DNA from: Siphonodentalium dalli
Taxonomy: Eukaryota > Mollusca > Scaphopoda > Gadilida > Siphonodentaliidae
DNA length: 64,000 nucleotides
Reading direction: 5' to 3'
Assembly: GCA_032622095.1 (NCBI GenBank)
Contig: CP136069.1
Location: forward strand, 41,888,194 to 41,952,193
In this document: positions 55,340 through 64,000 of the stretch, piece by piece
Layout of the letters: each line of letters begins with the position of its first letter
Numbering within the stretch: position 1 is the stretch's first letter
Translations under genes and position numbers: made by a program
Notes under the pieces: generated by a model
The model's database searches: none
What the model saw: the letters and a program-made list of their open reading frames with translations, nothing else
Told to the model about the DNA's origin: nothing

Positions 55340-55749
55340 TGAGGTTAAAAGTGATTCTGCTATAATATAATTCTTGACCTGATGATAAAGCTATATGTTT
55401 CGGGTGTTGCAAAGTGATTCTGTTAAAACAAATACAGGCATTTTCGTGGTCCACATCGAGCTGTGTTTCATTTACACTTAGCTTATGGAATCGTGGTCGA
55501 AATAAATCCATACATGCACTTTGAATTAGCTTTATCCATTTGTTCAAAGCATCTAAATCATTCGTGCTCAGTTATGGGCTATTAAACCAGCGCAACAAGA
55601 GAAATCCCCCATCAAATTGGCCGTTAACGCCTGCATAAGAGCCCCTGCTGAATGGATCCCCCATTTCACGGGGTGTCGTTTATTACGATTTATTGCTTCT
55701 CAGATGAGTGTTAGAATCGGCCAATCTTTTTTTGCAAAGCGCCACAGCC
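55340..55749. other. unannotated sequence
   Basis: No feature recognised. Confidence 0.5.
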
Positions 55750-56182
55750 AAGCCTGCAAATAGTTTGTCTGTCGTTTGTAGAATGAGGTCCCCAGAGTGA
55801 CTCTATCAAGCAAGGCGCGCTATCGTCACCAAATTCACCCCCCTGGGGAACTCATACTACTTAGGCCTCAACTGCTATGAAAGACCTATGATCAGATTGA
55901 AATTCCCCAGATGAAGTTGGTGATGTTCACCCATTCGTCACTTCGATTATGCATTTTATCTTCTACAAATTAGGGGACATAAAAACTGAACAGAAAGGAA
56001 AAGGTAACTAAAAACAGTGTTAATTTAGGAGTATAGATACTTCCTAGAAGATGACGCCTAAGCAGAATGAGGTCCCCAGAGGGTGAATTTTGTGATGCTG
56101 GTCCGCTGTGCGGGATAGCATAACTAAATTCACTCTCTGGGAACCTCATTCTGCAACTGACAGACACACTATTTGCAGGCTT
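55750..56182 (+). mobile_element. foldback MITE with a hairpin at each end (copy B)
   Basis: The TIRs are about 47 bp: the left starts AAGCCTGCAAATAGTTTGTC and the right, complemented, AAGCCTGCAAATAGTGTGTC; both continue into AGAATGAGGT. Subterminal palindromes (55785-55860 and 56065-56155) pair GAATGAGGTCCCCAGAG with CTCTGGGAACCTCATTC. The whole is the reverse complement of 7531-7982. The spacer includes GGTGATGTTCACCCATT, shared with copy A. Confidence 0.9.
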
Positions 56183-56864
56183 GGGCACAGCTGGGACATC
56201 TAGAACGAAAACACATATATTGCCTAACTTGATAGGGGCAACTAATCACGCTGTTAGTACAAGCGCTTCTATTGGTCATGAGAGTAGTAGAATTTCTGTG
56301 CCGCATGCAATGTATAATTCTCACCATATGGACTCCCAGTTGGGTGATGCGAAAACATACAATAATGAATGTTCCTCCTTCAATATCGCGCTGTCATCAT
56401 GTCGGGATCCAATCTAATATTCCGATATATCCCGACCTTGTTCCGCGATGGTATGTATTCGTTGACCCTGAAATGCTCTGCCATCCCGCGCAGTTCGACC
56501 TCAATCCATATCATTGTGCGGATATTTCGTATAACGCCTCCAGATTTTTTCAATATATGCCTAATCCTGATTTATGTCCAATCGACGGGCGGCATTTTAA
56601 AACTTGAGTCCAATCCGGGATAAACATATAAAGGAAATATAATTCAATATTACCAAAATACATATATATTAAATGTGAGTTAAGGATTCATACATCGTGC
56701 CCTATATATTTGACTCGACCTCTGTAATTAACAATCGCATTACGACAGGGATCTTACTGTACTTTGTTCTACCAACATAACACCAGGGACGTGGCTAGAT
56801 GGCCTCCATGGTGTGGGTTCAACTCATAATTTCCAACTATTACCACCTTAGACGCTCCTAAATT
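56183..56864. other. unannotated; CAGGGACGTGGCTAGA word at ~56786
   Basis: Overlapping plus frames of 111 and 84 codons (56272-56623) lack known motifs. CAGGGACGTGGCTAGA recurs inverted at about 62915, possibly a shared transposon end. Confidence 0.4.
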
Positions 56865-57009
56865 ACTATTTCTTTGATTCGAGTCGAGGAACCCACCCAT
56901 CAAAACTCAGGGTGATCAGATATCGATTATGATAACTAAAGCATAATTTGAAGAAATGTTGTTGTATCTTGATGATATGGGGACCGTCTGATCGATTGAG
57001 TACCTTTAA
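56865..57009 (+). mobile_element. AGGTACTC-family element, partial copy
   Basis: TTTGATTCGAGTCGAGGAA, CTCAGGGTGATCAGATATCG, GATAACTAAAGC and GGGGACCGTCTGATC, then GATTGAGTACCT next to TTAA (57006-57009). It is close to the 9781-10203 copy. Confidence 0.75.
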
Positions 57010-57256
57010 AACAAGACCGAATTACATCCAAGTTTTTTTGAAATTTATTTGCACCCCCGCTCTTGGATGTTGAATTTCCAAACTGGCATCGGGGATAAAT
57101 CCAATCATTGCGGTGTGCTTAATTGGCAGATTTCGTTCGTTTTGAACAGCTATTGTTACCTTGGCTATACGAGACAAGCGTTGTGAACGTATACTCTTTA
57201 CTATAATGGTACAGCGTCCTTGTCCATGACCTACAGAAGAGAAAACTTCAGAACAC
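57010..57256 (-). other. 78-codon minus-strand frame, unrecognised
   Basis: An open minus frame (57022-57258) lies between the MITE end and the LINE. I cannot assign it to a family. It could be a remnant of another retroelement, as its composition is more even than in chance frames nearby. Confidence 0.25.
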
Positions 57257-58415
57257 ATTCATCAACCTCGGCGTATCAGAGTTGATAAATTACCAGATTT
57301 GTTTATGAATAATACGGAGTGTTGGTCCGAGGTTTCTAAACTTATCGTCCTGATCGAATCGTCTGCAAAAACTCAAAATAAAATCGACGATCTGTATACG
57401 GAATTCAAAGATTTGTTGTTCAGAGAAGCCACGCGATCAATTCCGACACGAGACAGTGGTAAACGATATCGTAAACGACTGAGGCCTGATAATCCTTTCT
57501 GGAATGATGAACTTACGGAATTATGGAAAGCGATGCACGCAAATGAAAAACTATACTCTAGAATTCCAGGACATAATCGTGCTAAGCTGTTCGTGAAAAG
57601 TTTAAAGCTAGCCAACAACTTCTTGACAGGAGAATTCGCTTCTTTGAACGAATATATAAATATGACTTAGCCTTGCAGTGGGACTCGGTTATTTTAGATC
57701 AACCCATCAAATTCTAGGATCATCTCCGAAATTTGGGACCCCGGCGAAAGCGGAAAGTTCCAAATGAGTGTTATAATGACGATGGTACAATAAACACTGA
57801 TCCGACTGATGTGTTACGGAAATGGCAGACTGATTTCGCGGATATGTTCAATTTTCGTGATGATGACTATTTCGACAATGATTTCAGAGGGATAATTATG
57901 GCCGAAAAAGCACGCATGGAGTATTCATATTCATACGACACTATAGGGACGTCTGACATTCTTAACCATTCTATAACCCGCGAAGAAGTGGAGCGAGTTG
58001 TGAATCTTGCGAAATCTGGAAAAGCTCCAGGATTTGACCAAATACCCAAACGAGCTGCTCAAACCAAATGCATCTGTGTCCATTCTTCATAAACTATTCA
58101 ACCTTTCATTCAATCATAGTGTTATCCCAACAGAGCGGAGACGTGCTATCATCGTGCCCCTTCCAAAAGACTCAACAATTTATTTAATGACTAACTTTCC
58201 ACGTCAGACATCAACATTTGTACATAAAGCATTCGAGAGGAGACAGTCCATAGTTTCGACACAACGCAATGCAATTTAATGTAAATATTGGACTTAAAGT
58301 GACTTATAGGCCTTAACGGCCGGGTGTATTGGACATGTAACATAACTTTTGTACGTATATGTATTCTATTTATACACAGGTCACTATAATAAAATATATT
58401 CAATTCAATTCAATC
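57257..58415 (+). pseudogene. LINE ORF2 fragment: linker and start of reverse transcriptase, internally deleted
   Basis: The frame from 57260 gives RVDKLPDLFMNNTECW and, at about 57494, PDNPFWNDELTELWK, the linker between endonuclease and RT in animal non-LTR elements. Near 57600 the frame shifts; the new frame continues LLDRRIRFFERIYKYDLA, meets a TAG at 57715-57717, then GPRRKRKVPNECYNDDGTI. At about 57985-58045 the RT domain begins: ITREEVERVVNLAKSGKAPG then FDQIP. A 1-bp insertion near 58048 shifts frame again to NELLKPNAS, LFNLSFNHSVIPTE and RRRAIIVPLPKDS. The catalytic A-to-D blocks with the DD motif are deleted, and the sequence jumps to a tail (FVHKAFERRQSI) and stop at 58279. The 3' UTR ends in ATTCAATTCAATTCAAT at 58398-58414, a short terminal repeat typical of LINEs. 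Confidence 0.85.
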
Positions 58416-59229
58416 AATACATATGAACGATGAAAGACAGGATTCAATAAATCAGGACGAAAGTTTGAATTATTGACACGAAGTTGTTTTATATGCAAGC
58501 GGGATATTACTTTTACCAGCACGGGATTATGCAGGTTTTACGATAATATCTTAAGGTAATAGGTGTTACAGATATACGATTACATAACAAACCTTTTAGC
58601 GAGTCCAAGACATCCCAATTTTGTACATTTACAAATGCTCATATCCCAAAACAGCAACATATGTTATGAAAGGAGTTTTTGGTCAACATGTCATTCATAC
58701 ACAATGACAGAATTAGCACAATGTTGTTTAACATTGAATTACACCCGGCCCCGTGTCTGCATATAAACAACTATCGTGTAGAATCACGTGATCTATGACG
58801 TCAGAGTTACAATCACCCGCACACAAAATATCTAAAAGAAGAATTTCTCTAATAATTGTCTTTTTTATCTTTTCACCGGGATTACCTAGTTTGTCATTAT
58901 CACGCAAGTAACACATCAAGTGTACGTTGATTGTCTTGTTTTATACCTGTGTTCAGGTACGATCATCGCAATAAATGTTATCTGTCTGTTTCCCCACACC
59001 ACGCCACTCAGAACAGATCACGCTTTTATGATCAATGCATGCTAAGTCGTACTTAATTCTGGAGTATTGCAATACTGTTTATACTGAACGATCTTTTTTT
59101 ATCCGAATTCAATTTCTTCTGGGAGAATATGTACTCGACTTAAAGATGTATTCATGATTCCAGACATCCTCTTACAACAGCAATAAAATGTCGCAGATCC
59201 CACGTCACCCGAATCGAGTGGCTTTTTTG
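58416..59229. other. unannotated sequence
   Basis: No gene. A TGACGTCA palindrome is at 58796-58803. Confidence 0.5.
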
Positions 59230-59735
59230 GACGCTGGCTTTTTTTTTTATAAAAAACAGTTCAAATTCTGGCAAAATTTGACTCAAACTAGACGATGACC
59301 TGATTGTTCTAAATGGTGAGCCACTCACCAAGTATCAAGATAATTCTTTTGAAGAATGCTAAATTAATGATTGAGACAACACACATCTTATTTCTAAATG
59401 GAATAAAATATAAATTCGCCTGCGTCTTCTCAAATGAAAACCACGTGCTAAATATCAAGAAATTGTGTTAAAGTTACTATGCGGAAAACCGAAAACAGCG
59501 ATTTCTAGTCGAAAAATGGGCATAACTCTTTAAAAACTCGTGACCAAATTCGGGCTTGACCTGCATCTTCTCCAATGTGAACCGTGTACCAAATATCATG
59601 AAATTTAGTTGCATATTGCTCAAGCTATCATGCGGACAATGATGGGCAGACGGACGCAATACAGTATGCACACACAAACGGACATGCTGATTACAATAGT
59701 CCTCCGAATTTTGTCGGGGGACAACAAACACATTA
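59230..59735 (+). repeat. modular dispersed repeat (at least three diverged modules)
   Basis: Modules share a GACC(T)G-TCTTCTC-AAATGAAAACC-ACCAAGTATCA/ACCAAATATCA order: GGTGAGCCACTCACCAAGTA (59317), AAATGAAAACCACGTGCTAA (59431) and AATGTGAACCGTGTACCAAA (59574). It ends with GGACAATGATGGGCAGACGG and GTCGGGGGACAACAAACACA. This type of module is common in mollusc genomes; it is judged from pattern only. Confidence 0.55.
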
Positions 59736-59739
59736 TGTT

Positions 59740-60200
59740 GAAAGACCTATTTGCATCATCTCAATCAACAGAAAGGTAACATTCGTCTCGAAATTACGTG
59801 TTATTTGACATTTTCTCTCATGGTGTCATTTGGTCTGGGTATGATATCAAACTGCCTGCAGCATGTTGCTATCGACCCCGCACGGTATACTATATCCATC
59901 ATGTATTATATGCACGCTTCTAAATAATATATTGTGCAACATATGTGCATATAATCCTAATATGTCGAAACCAATGTTACATCAAGTTGACCACAATCAT
60001 CAGCCAGTTGTCGGCTAGTTAACCAGGTCAAATATAAATTTATACGTTCAAATTTACGCAACGAAAGCAAACTGAAAAGAGATCATTTGAAGCCAAAAAG
60101 CAAAAAAAGTGCCGATATACACAGTGTTATATTTCTGATGACATGCATGAAGCCCATGTTCGATCGAATTATGTTCTGGCATTTGGCGCACATATATAGC
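59740..60200. other. unannotated sequence
   Basis: No feature recognised. Confidence 0.5.
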
Positions 60201-60212
60201 AGTAAGTATGGC

Positions 60213-60588
60213 TGAAATGGTCATGGTCACCCCATTTCGTTCAGTTTGGTAGCCAGCTTTTTAAAACTTTCAGTTGGGTACTCAGCTTTATTTTTACATT
60301 TGGGTATCCTGATTTGCGAAAGCAGTCTGCAGTACATATATAAGTCATATGCCTACAATTATATCCGCGATTATTTTCAAACATCGTGACGAATATAACA
60401 AGTATTCACAACTTGAACAGGTTCATTTCGCAATCAACTGACGGCAATAACTAATTAAATCACGCTCTCTGTGAGATTTCATAAAACTGGGTACCCAAAT
60501 GTATATTTTACAAAAACTGGGTACCCAACTGAAAATAAAAATATGGGTACCCAACTGAACGAAAGGGGATGGCAGTGACCATTTCAGG
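60213..60588. mobile_element. Mutator-like MITE with 11-bp target duplication
   Basis: GTAAGTATGGC is directly repeated at 60202-60212 and 60589-60599. The ends are inverted (TGAAATGGTCATGGTCACCC and, on the complement, TGAAATGGTCACTGCCATCC) and the TIRs extend for about 110 bp. Each arm holds two to three copies of the CAGTTGGGTACCCA motif. Long TIRs with 9- to 11-bp target duplications are characteristic of Mutator-like elements. No transposase is present. Confidence 0.82.
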
Positions 60589-60890
60589 GTAAGTATGGCG
60601 CCAAACGGGGTTTAATTTTGTAGATTTTATACAGCGGGAAGAAAGGGCGAGATAACAACTCATTCAATGTGTCGATTCTCGAAGTTATATTACCGCCAAT
60701 GGTGTGATACTGTATCTTTGAATGTGACAGGAAGCTGTCAAAGAATACAAGAATTAATTCTCTTCTGTCGTGTTCGGGTTTCCATGATTGGAAATTCAAA
60801 CAGATTATTTCAACACAAACATGCCACCAATTCAAAAACGGAAACGGGAACAATCGTAGCGACATTAGAACCTCTTATCTAGCTGTCGCG

Positions 60891-60968
60891 CATGTCTTAT
60901 AGTGATGTCTCCATGCTGTACTATCTGCCATGTCTTATAGTGATGTCTCCATGCTGTACTATCTGCCA
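60891..60968 (+). repeat. 39-bp perfect tandem duplication
   Basis: CATGTCTTATAGTGATGTCT, CCATGCTGTACTATCTGC occurs twice without change. It is a recent duplication. Confidence 0.95.
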
Positions 60969-62093
60969 TGTCCAACTGATTTCAGACAGGTTTGATAATG
61001 AACACTTATCAGTGACACAACAGTCAATAACTCTCCCACTGTATCGAAAAAATTACGCGAAATGTATAAGAAACAATATCCAGACACACAAATTACACAC
61101 TCGGTCGATCCATAAAATAAAGATAGTTCATCTCTGTCAACGCAGGAGTCCAGACACTACTCATCCTGAAGATATGTTGCTGTCTCATGTCACCTTCAGA
61201 GTCCAGACATTCCTTTCAATCTTTGCACGTGGGTTGTTGTATTGTCATCCGGACTTTATTGGGTAAATTGACTCGATAAGTATCGGGTTTATAGAGGCTA
61301 ATATCCTTGGCGGAAACTGTCTGTTTAAGATAAGCTAGATCTCCGGACGTAAATCTAGTGTAATAATCGCCTGGGGACAGCTTCGTAGACGGCGATTAGG
61401 CGCTATTCATCTATTTTCTGTCATCGTGCGCCGATGTTTGAAAATTGACCGATGTGACACAATGATATAGGCTGGGGCCTGTTTTTTGTTCTAAGGATCA
61501 TCGATGACCTATCGAATATATCGTGATGATACACGAGCCTGGTCTTCGTCTTACATAATTTACACCACGTGCTCAATATTTTAATGAATACGTCGATTCA
61601 GAGTAAAATAATAGAAACTAGTGGAAATTAAGTGCAGGTCTAGATAACTATTTAATGAATATAGAGCATGTATTTGTGTTGAATACGCGAATTTAGTGCC
61701 CCGACGGAGAGATAACATAACTCAAGATAGGCACTAAATTTGAGTGGTCAACGACAATCCATGCTCTAATCATTACATTGTATCGAACAACGTCGTTTTC
61801 GTATATCCACCTGCCTGCTTCTATTTCGTGATTTTCCTGACCTGTTGATTTTCAAATTGCAATGTGACCAAACCCAAGTGAAAGGTTCCACAATTTTCAC
61901 TCAGTTCATCTGTATTTAAAACTGCATTATAGCAATTAATTACATCACAGTAGATTTTTGATTATTTATTAATTTACCATTTATAATTCTAATTCACGAA
62001 TTCACTCTGATAACATGTAAATCCAATTTACTCGGCGCTGATTGGTCAGTTGTCCAGGTGTATCTGTCGTAAAATCATATGATTTTACGTATC
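60969..62093. other. unannotated sequence with one short inverted repeat
   Basis: AATTTAGTGCC (61690) and GGCACTAAATT (61731) form a small hairpin. The plus frame 60892-61266 has no known motif. Confidence 0.45.
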
Positions 62094-62514
62094 GTGACGC
62101 ATGCATTCTTTAATCGAGAATATTTTATCGAATGGAGCAAAGATATATTTCGCGAGAGAGCAGCTCGAGCTCCGCAGCGAGTTCGATAACAGATTCGAGA
62201 TTATGATGCAAGTTATGTTCTGTATTTATTGTACACCGTTGTGTCAGATAAATGAAATTAATTAACCGTCACCTTCATTGATACTATGCTACCGTTATTG
62301 TCATTTATCTCTGATTAATAACCAGTAATTTTCGGGGCATCACCCGAAGCGGATCGTTGGAGTAATGTACGTCATCTTTCTTGGCAACAACGTCAAAAAG
62401 ATTAGTTGCACTAGGGGTTTAATAATATATATTCAATGGCTCGTATTCCGTTGCGCACATGTGCCTGACGTCGATGGGTGTGGAATACAGCAATAACAGC
62501 GCGCGTGCAATCAC
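62094..62514 (+). mobile_element. hairpin MITE, copy 2 (see 54777-55242)
   Basis: It matches the 54777 copy throughout. The ends are GTGACGCATGC on the left and GCGCGTGCAATCAC on the right. Its subterminal hairpin (62125-62190) is shortened relative to copy 1: CGAATGGAGCAAAGATATAT to CGCAGCGAGTTCGATA. Confidence 0.78.
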
Positions 62515-62624
62515 AAGTTTATAGGCTGATATAACACATTGTTCCAAGTTATTTCGGGGTTGCTGGACATACGCACAAGAGTTTGGGGTGTCTCCCCCCA
62601 AACTTTGGTCAAAATGTTCAACAA

Positions 62625-62695
62625 TTGGAAATTTTATGTCTGACACAACATTAGTTGGAAATTTGATGTCTGACACAACATTAGTTGGAAATTTT
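62625..62695 (+). repeat. 31-bp tandem repeat, 2.3 units
   Basis: TTGGAAATTTTATGTCTGAC, ACAACATTAG is repeated at about 31-bp spacing, with the third unit partial. Confidence 0.92.
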
Positions 62696-62699
62696 ACAC

Positions 62700-63385
62700 C
62701 ACATATAGGTTCATATTGTTAGATCAGCAGCAGTATATGGTTCTAATTTGGATCAACATTGTTGCCTGATATGGCCATCAGTTGGATATTTTTCAACCTT
62801 ATGGGGATGTTGGGAACTTCCAACAGTTGGAAAGCTGCGTACTTGGAAGTTTGATCTTGATGTAGGGGAGGGGTGCAGTTGAAAATTTCAAGGTGGACAC
62901 ATCAACGGAGACCCTCTAGCCACGTCCCTGGTCGGACAACAAAGAACTCAAGAAAAATTCTGTCAAATCAGCATCATTCATAACGTGAAAGTACCACACA
63001 AATCCTAAAAGCATTTACATTTAATACAACGAAATGGCAAGCGCAAAAGGCTCGTTAAAATTGTTTCACTTTTAACTGTCGGATAATGAAAGTATAACAC
63101 GCATTTATTGGAATTGATCGTTTGAGTTTTTAAGCGATTTTATAAAACTTTAAAAGCCTACAAAAACTGCGTCTTCGAAAGTCGATATATGTTATTGTAA
63201 ACTCTCCGCCATGTAAAGGTTTATACTTTATAGACTCGATAGCTTTATGGTCGAACATTGACTCCATAGATAGTAGTTTTATTGTGTCAAATCGAAATGG
63301 GAATCTTTAAATATTATACAATGAATTACCGAAGAAATCAAACCACGTTTCCTTTATAGTTTATATAGTCTCTATCTCTGCGAAT
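62700..63385. other. unannotated sequence
   Basis: It includes the inverted CTAGCCACGTCCCTG word at about 62915. Nothing else was recognised. Confidence 0.45.
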
Positions 63386-63462
63386 GTAACCCTTTCATGA
63401 CGGGAGCTGCGTAGCATTAAATAACCGGTGCCAGTGCATTCTCTTATATATGCGAGTCTCAC
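63386..63462 (+). mobile_element. piggyBac-like MITE, copy 7 (left end only)
   Basis: GTAACCCTTTCATGACGGGA, GCTGCG, CATTAAATA, then GTGCATTCTCTTATATATGC, GAGTCTC. This is the left end of the copy 1/copy 3 subfamily. The sequence diverges after the first half of the palindrome. Confidence 0.75.
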
Positions 63463-64000
63463 AATAATTATGTCCTAACTCCTAAATATTGTAGTGGGAG
63501 AAAATGCAATTTGAAAATTTACATTTTTAAAACTCAATTTCACCATATCTGAGCAGCCAAACTGTTGAACGTTCGTTGTATACGAATTGGGGTCACTCTG
63601 CATGGAAATAAACATAAGGTTTAACTAAAACATATTTTGGAAAAAATTTCACTGGAGATAGAACATTATTTCGAAGAAATTTGTTCCATTGCTTTCAGCT
63701 TTTTCTATTAGCACTGCTATAACATACTTTCACAGTGAGATAAACAGTGCATTATTTTATGAATGCTTGGCTCATCGTTGGATATAGAACAATGTCGTGT
63801 TGCCGTCACAGTCTGGTAGTACTCTATATTCTTATTATAATACTGTAGTAGGGACACAACAGGTAAATATATACCGAAAAAACGATTGATATACACGGTT
63901 TATATACTCTGTTAAAAACCCCAGGGAAGTCATAAAGAATTGTCTTCTGTTTTAAATTGTTAAACGCCCAGGAAAGAGTAACAATGACTGATTTGTATCA
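63463..64000. other. unannotated sequence
   Basis: No feature recognised to the end of the window. Confidence 0.5.

Overview
The window looks like non-coding, repeat-dominated nuclear DNA from an animal, most likely a lophotrochozoan and probably a mollusc. It is AT-rich outside the arrays, has no operon-like gene packing, and no host gene can be called with confidence. The best taxonomic hints are a tRNA-derived SINE at 44849-45127 whose 3' end carries GCGACGTTAAACCAC followed by a TAAA-repeat tail, and degenerate LINE reverse transcriptases of metazoan type. The species cannot be fixed from the sequence alone.

Layout. 1-5600: short dispersed repeats, one LINE 3' end (2325-2795) and a weak exon-like segment (3014-3181) with a partial inverted copy. 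5605-7085: a 70-bp tandem array. 7100-12600: foldback elements, a TTAA-flanked piggyBac-like MITE carrying a SINE, and a 41-bp array of 16 units. 12570-18175: a duplicated ~300-bp segment, one copy split by a 4.7-kb element with terminal inverted repeats and a 42-bp minisatellite in its middle. 18200-30600: dispersed repeats, hairpins, a GA-rich microsatellite, a broken minus-strand LINE 3' end and a small Mutator-like element. 30629-32936: a second 41-bp array (~56 units). 33674-43176: a 9.5-kb array of mixed 33- and 34-bp units (~280 units). 43256-52400: MITEs, two SINE copies, and a LINE 3' end interrupted by two MITEs. 52709-54410: a 35-bp array (~49 units). 54516-64000: nested MITEs, a frameshifted and internally deleted LINE (57257-58415), a Mutator-like MITE and short tandem repeats.

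How the parts relate. Almost everything recognised is mobile DNA or tandem DNA grown from it. Several MITE families with different ends all use TTAA or TTAA-like targets. In one case, removing the MITE together with one TTAA copy rejoins a LINE reading frame, so the order of insertion can be read directly. Two tandem arrays lie inside dispersed elements whose other copies in the window hold only one or two units, which shows arrays growing from element-internal repeats. Two unrelated arrays are followed within about 110 bp by the same TTAA-bounded element. No intact transposase, reverse transcriptase or cellular gene was found.
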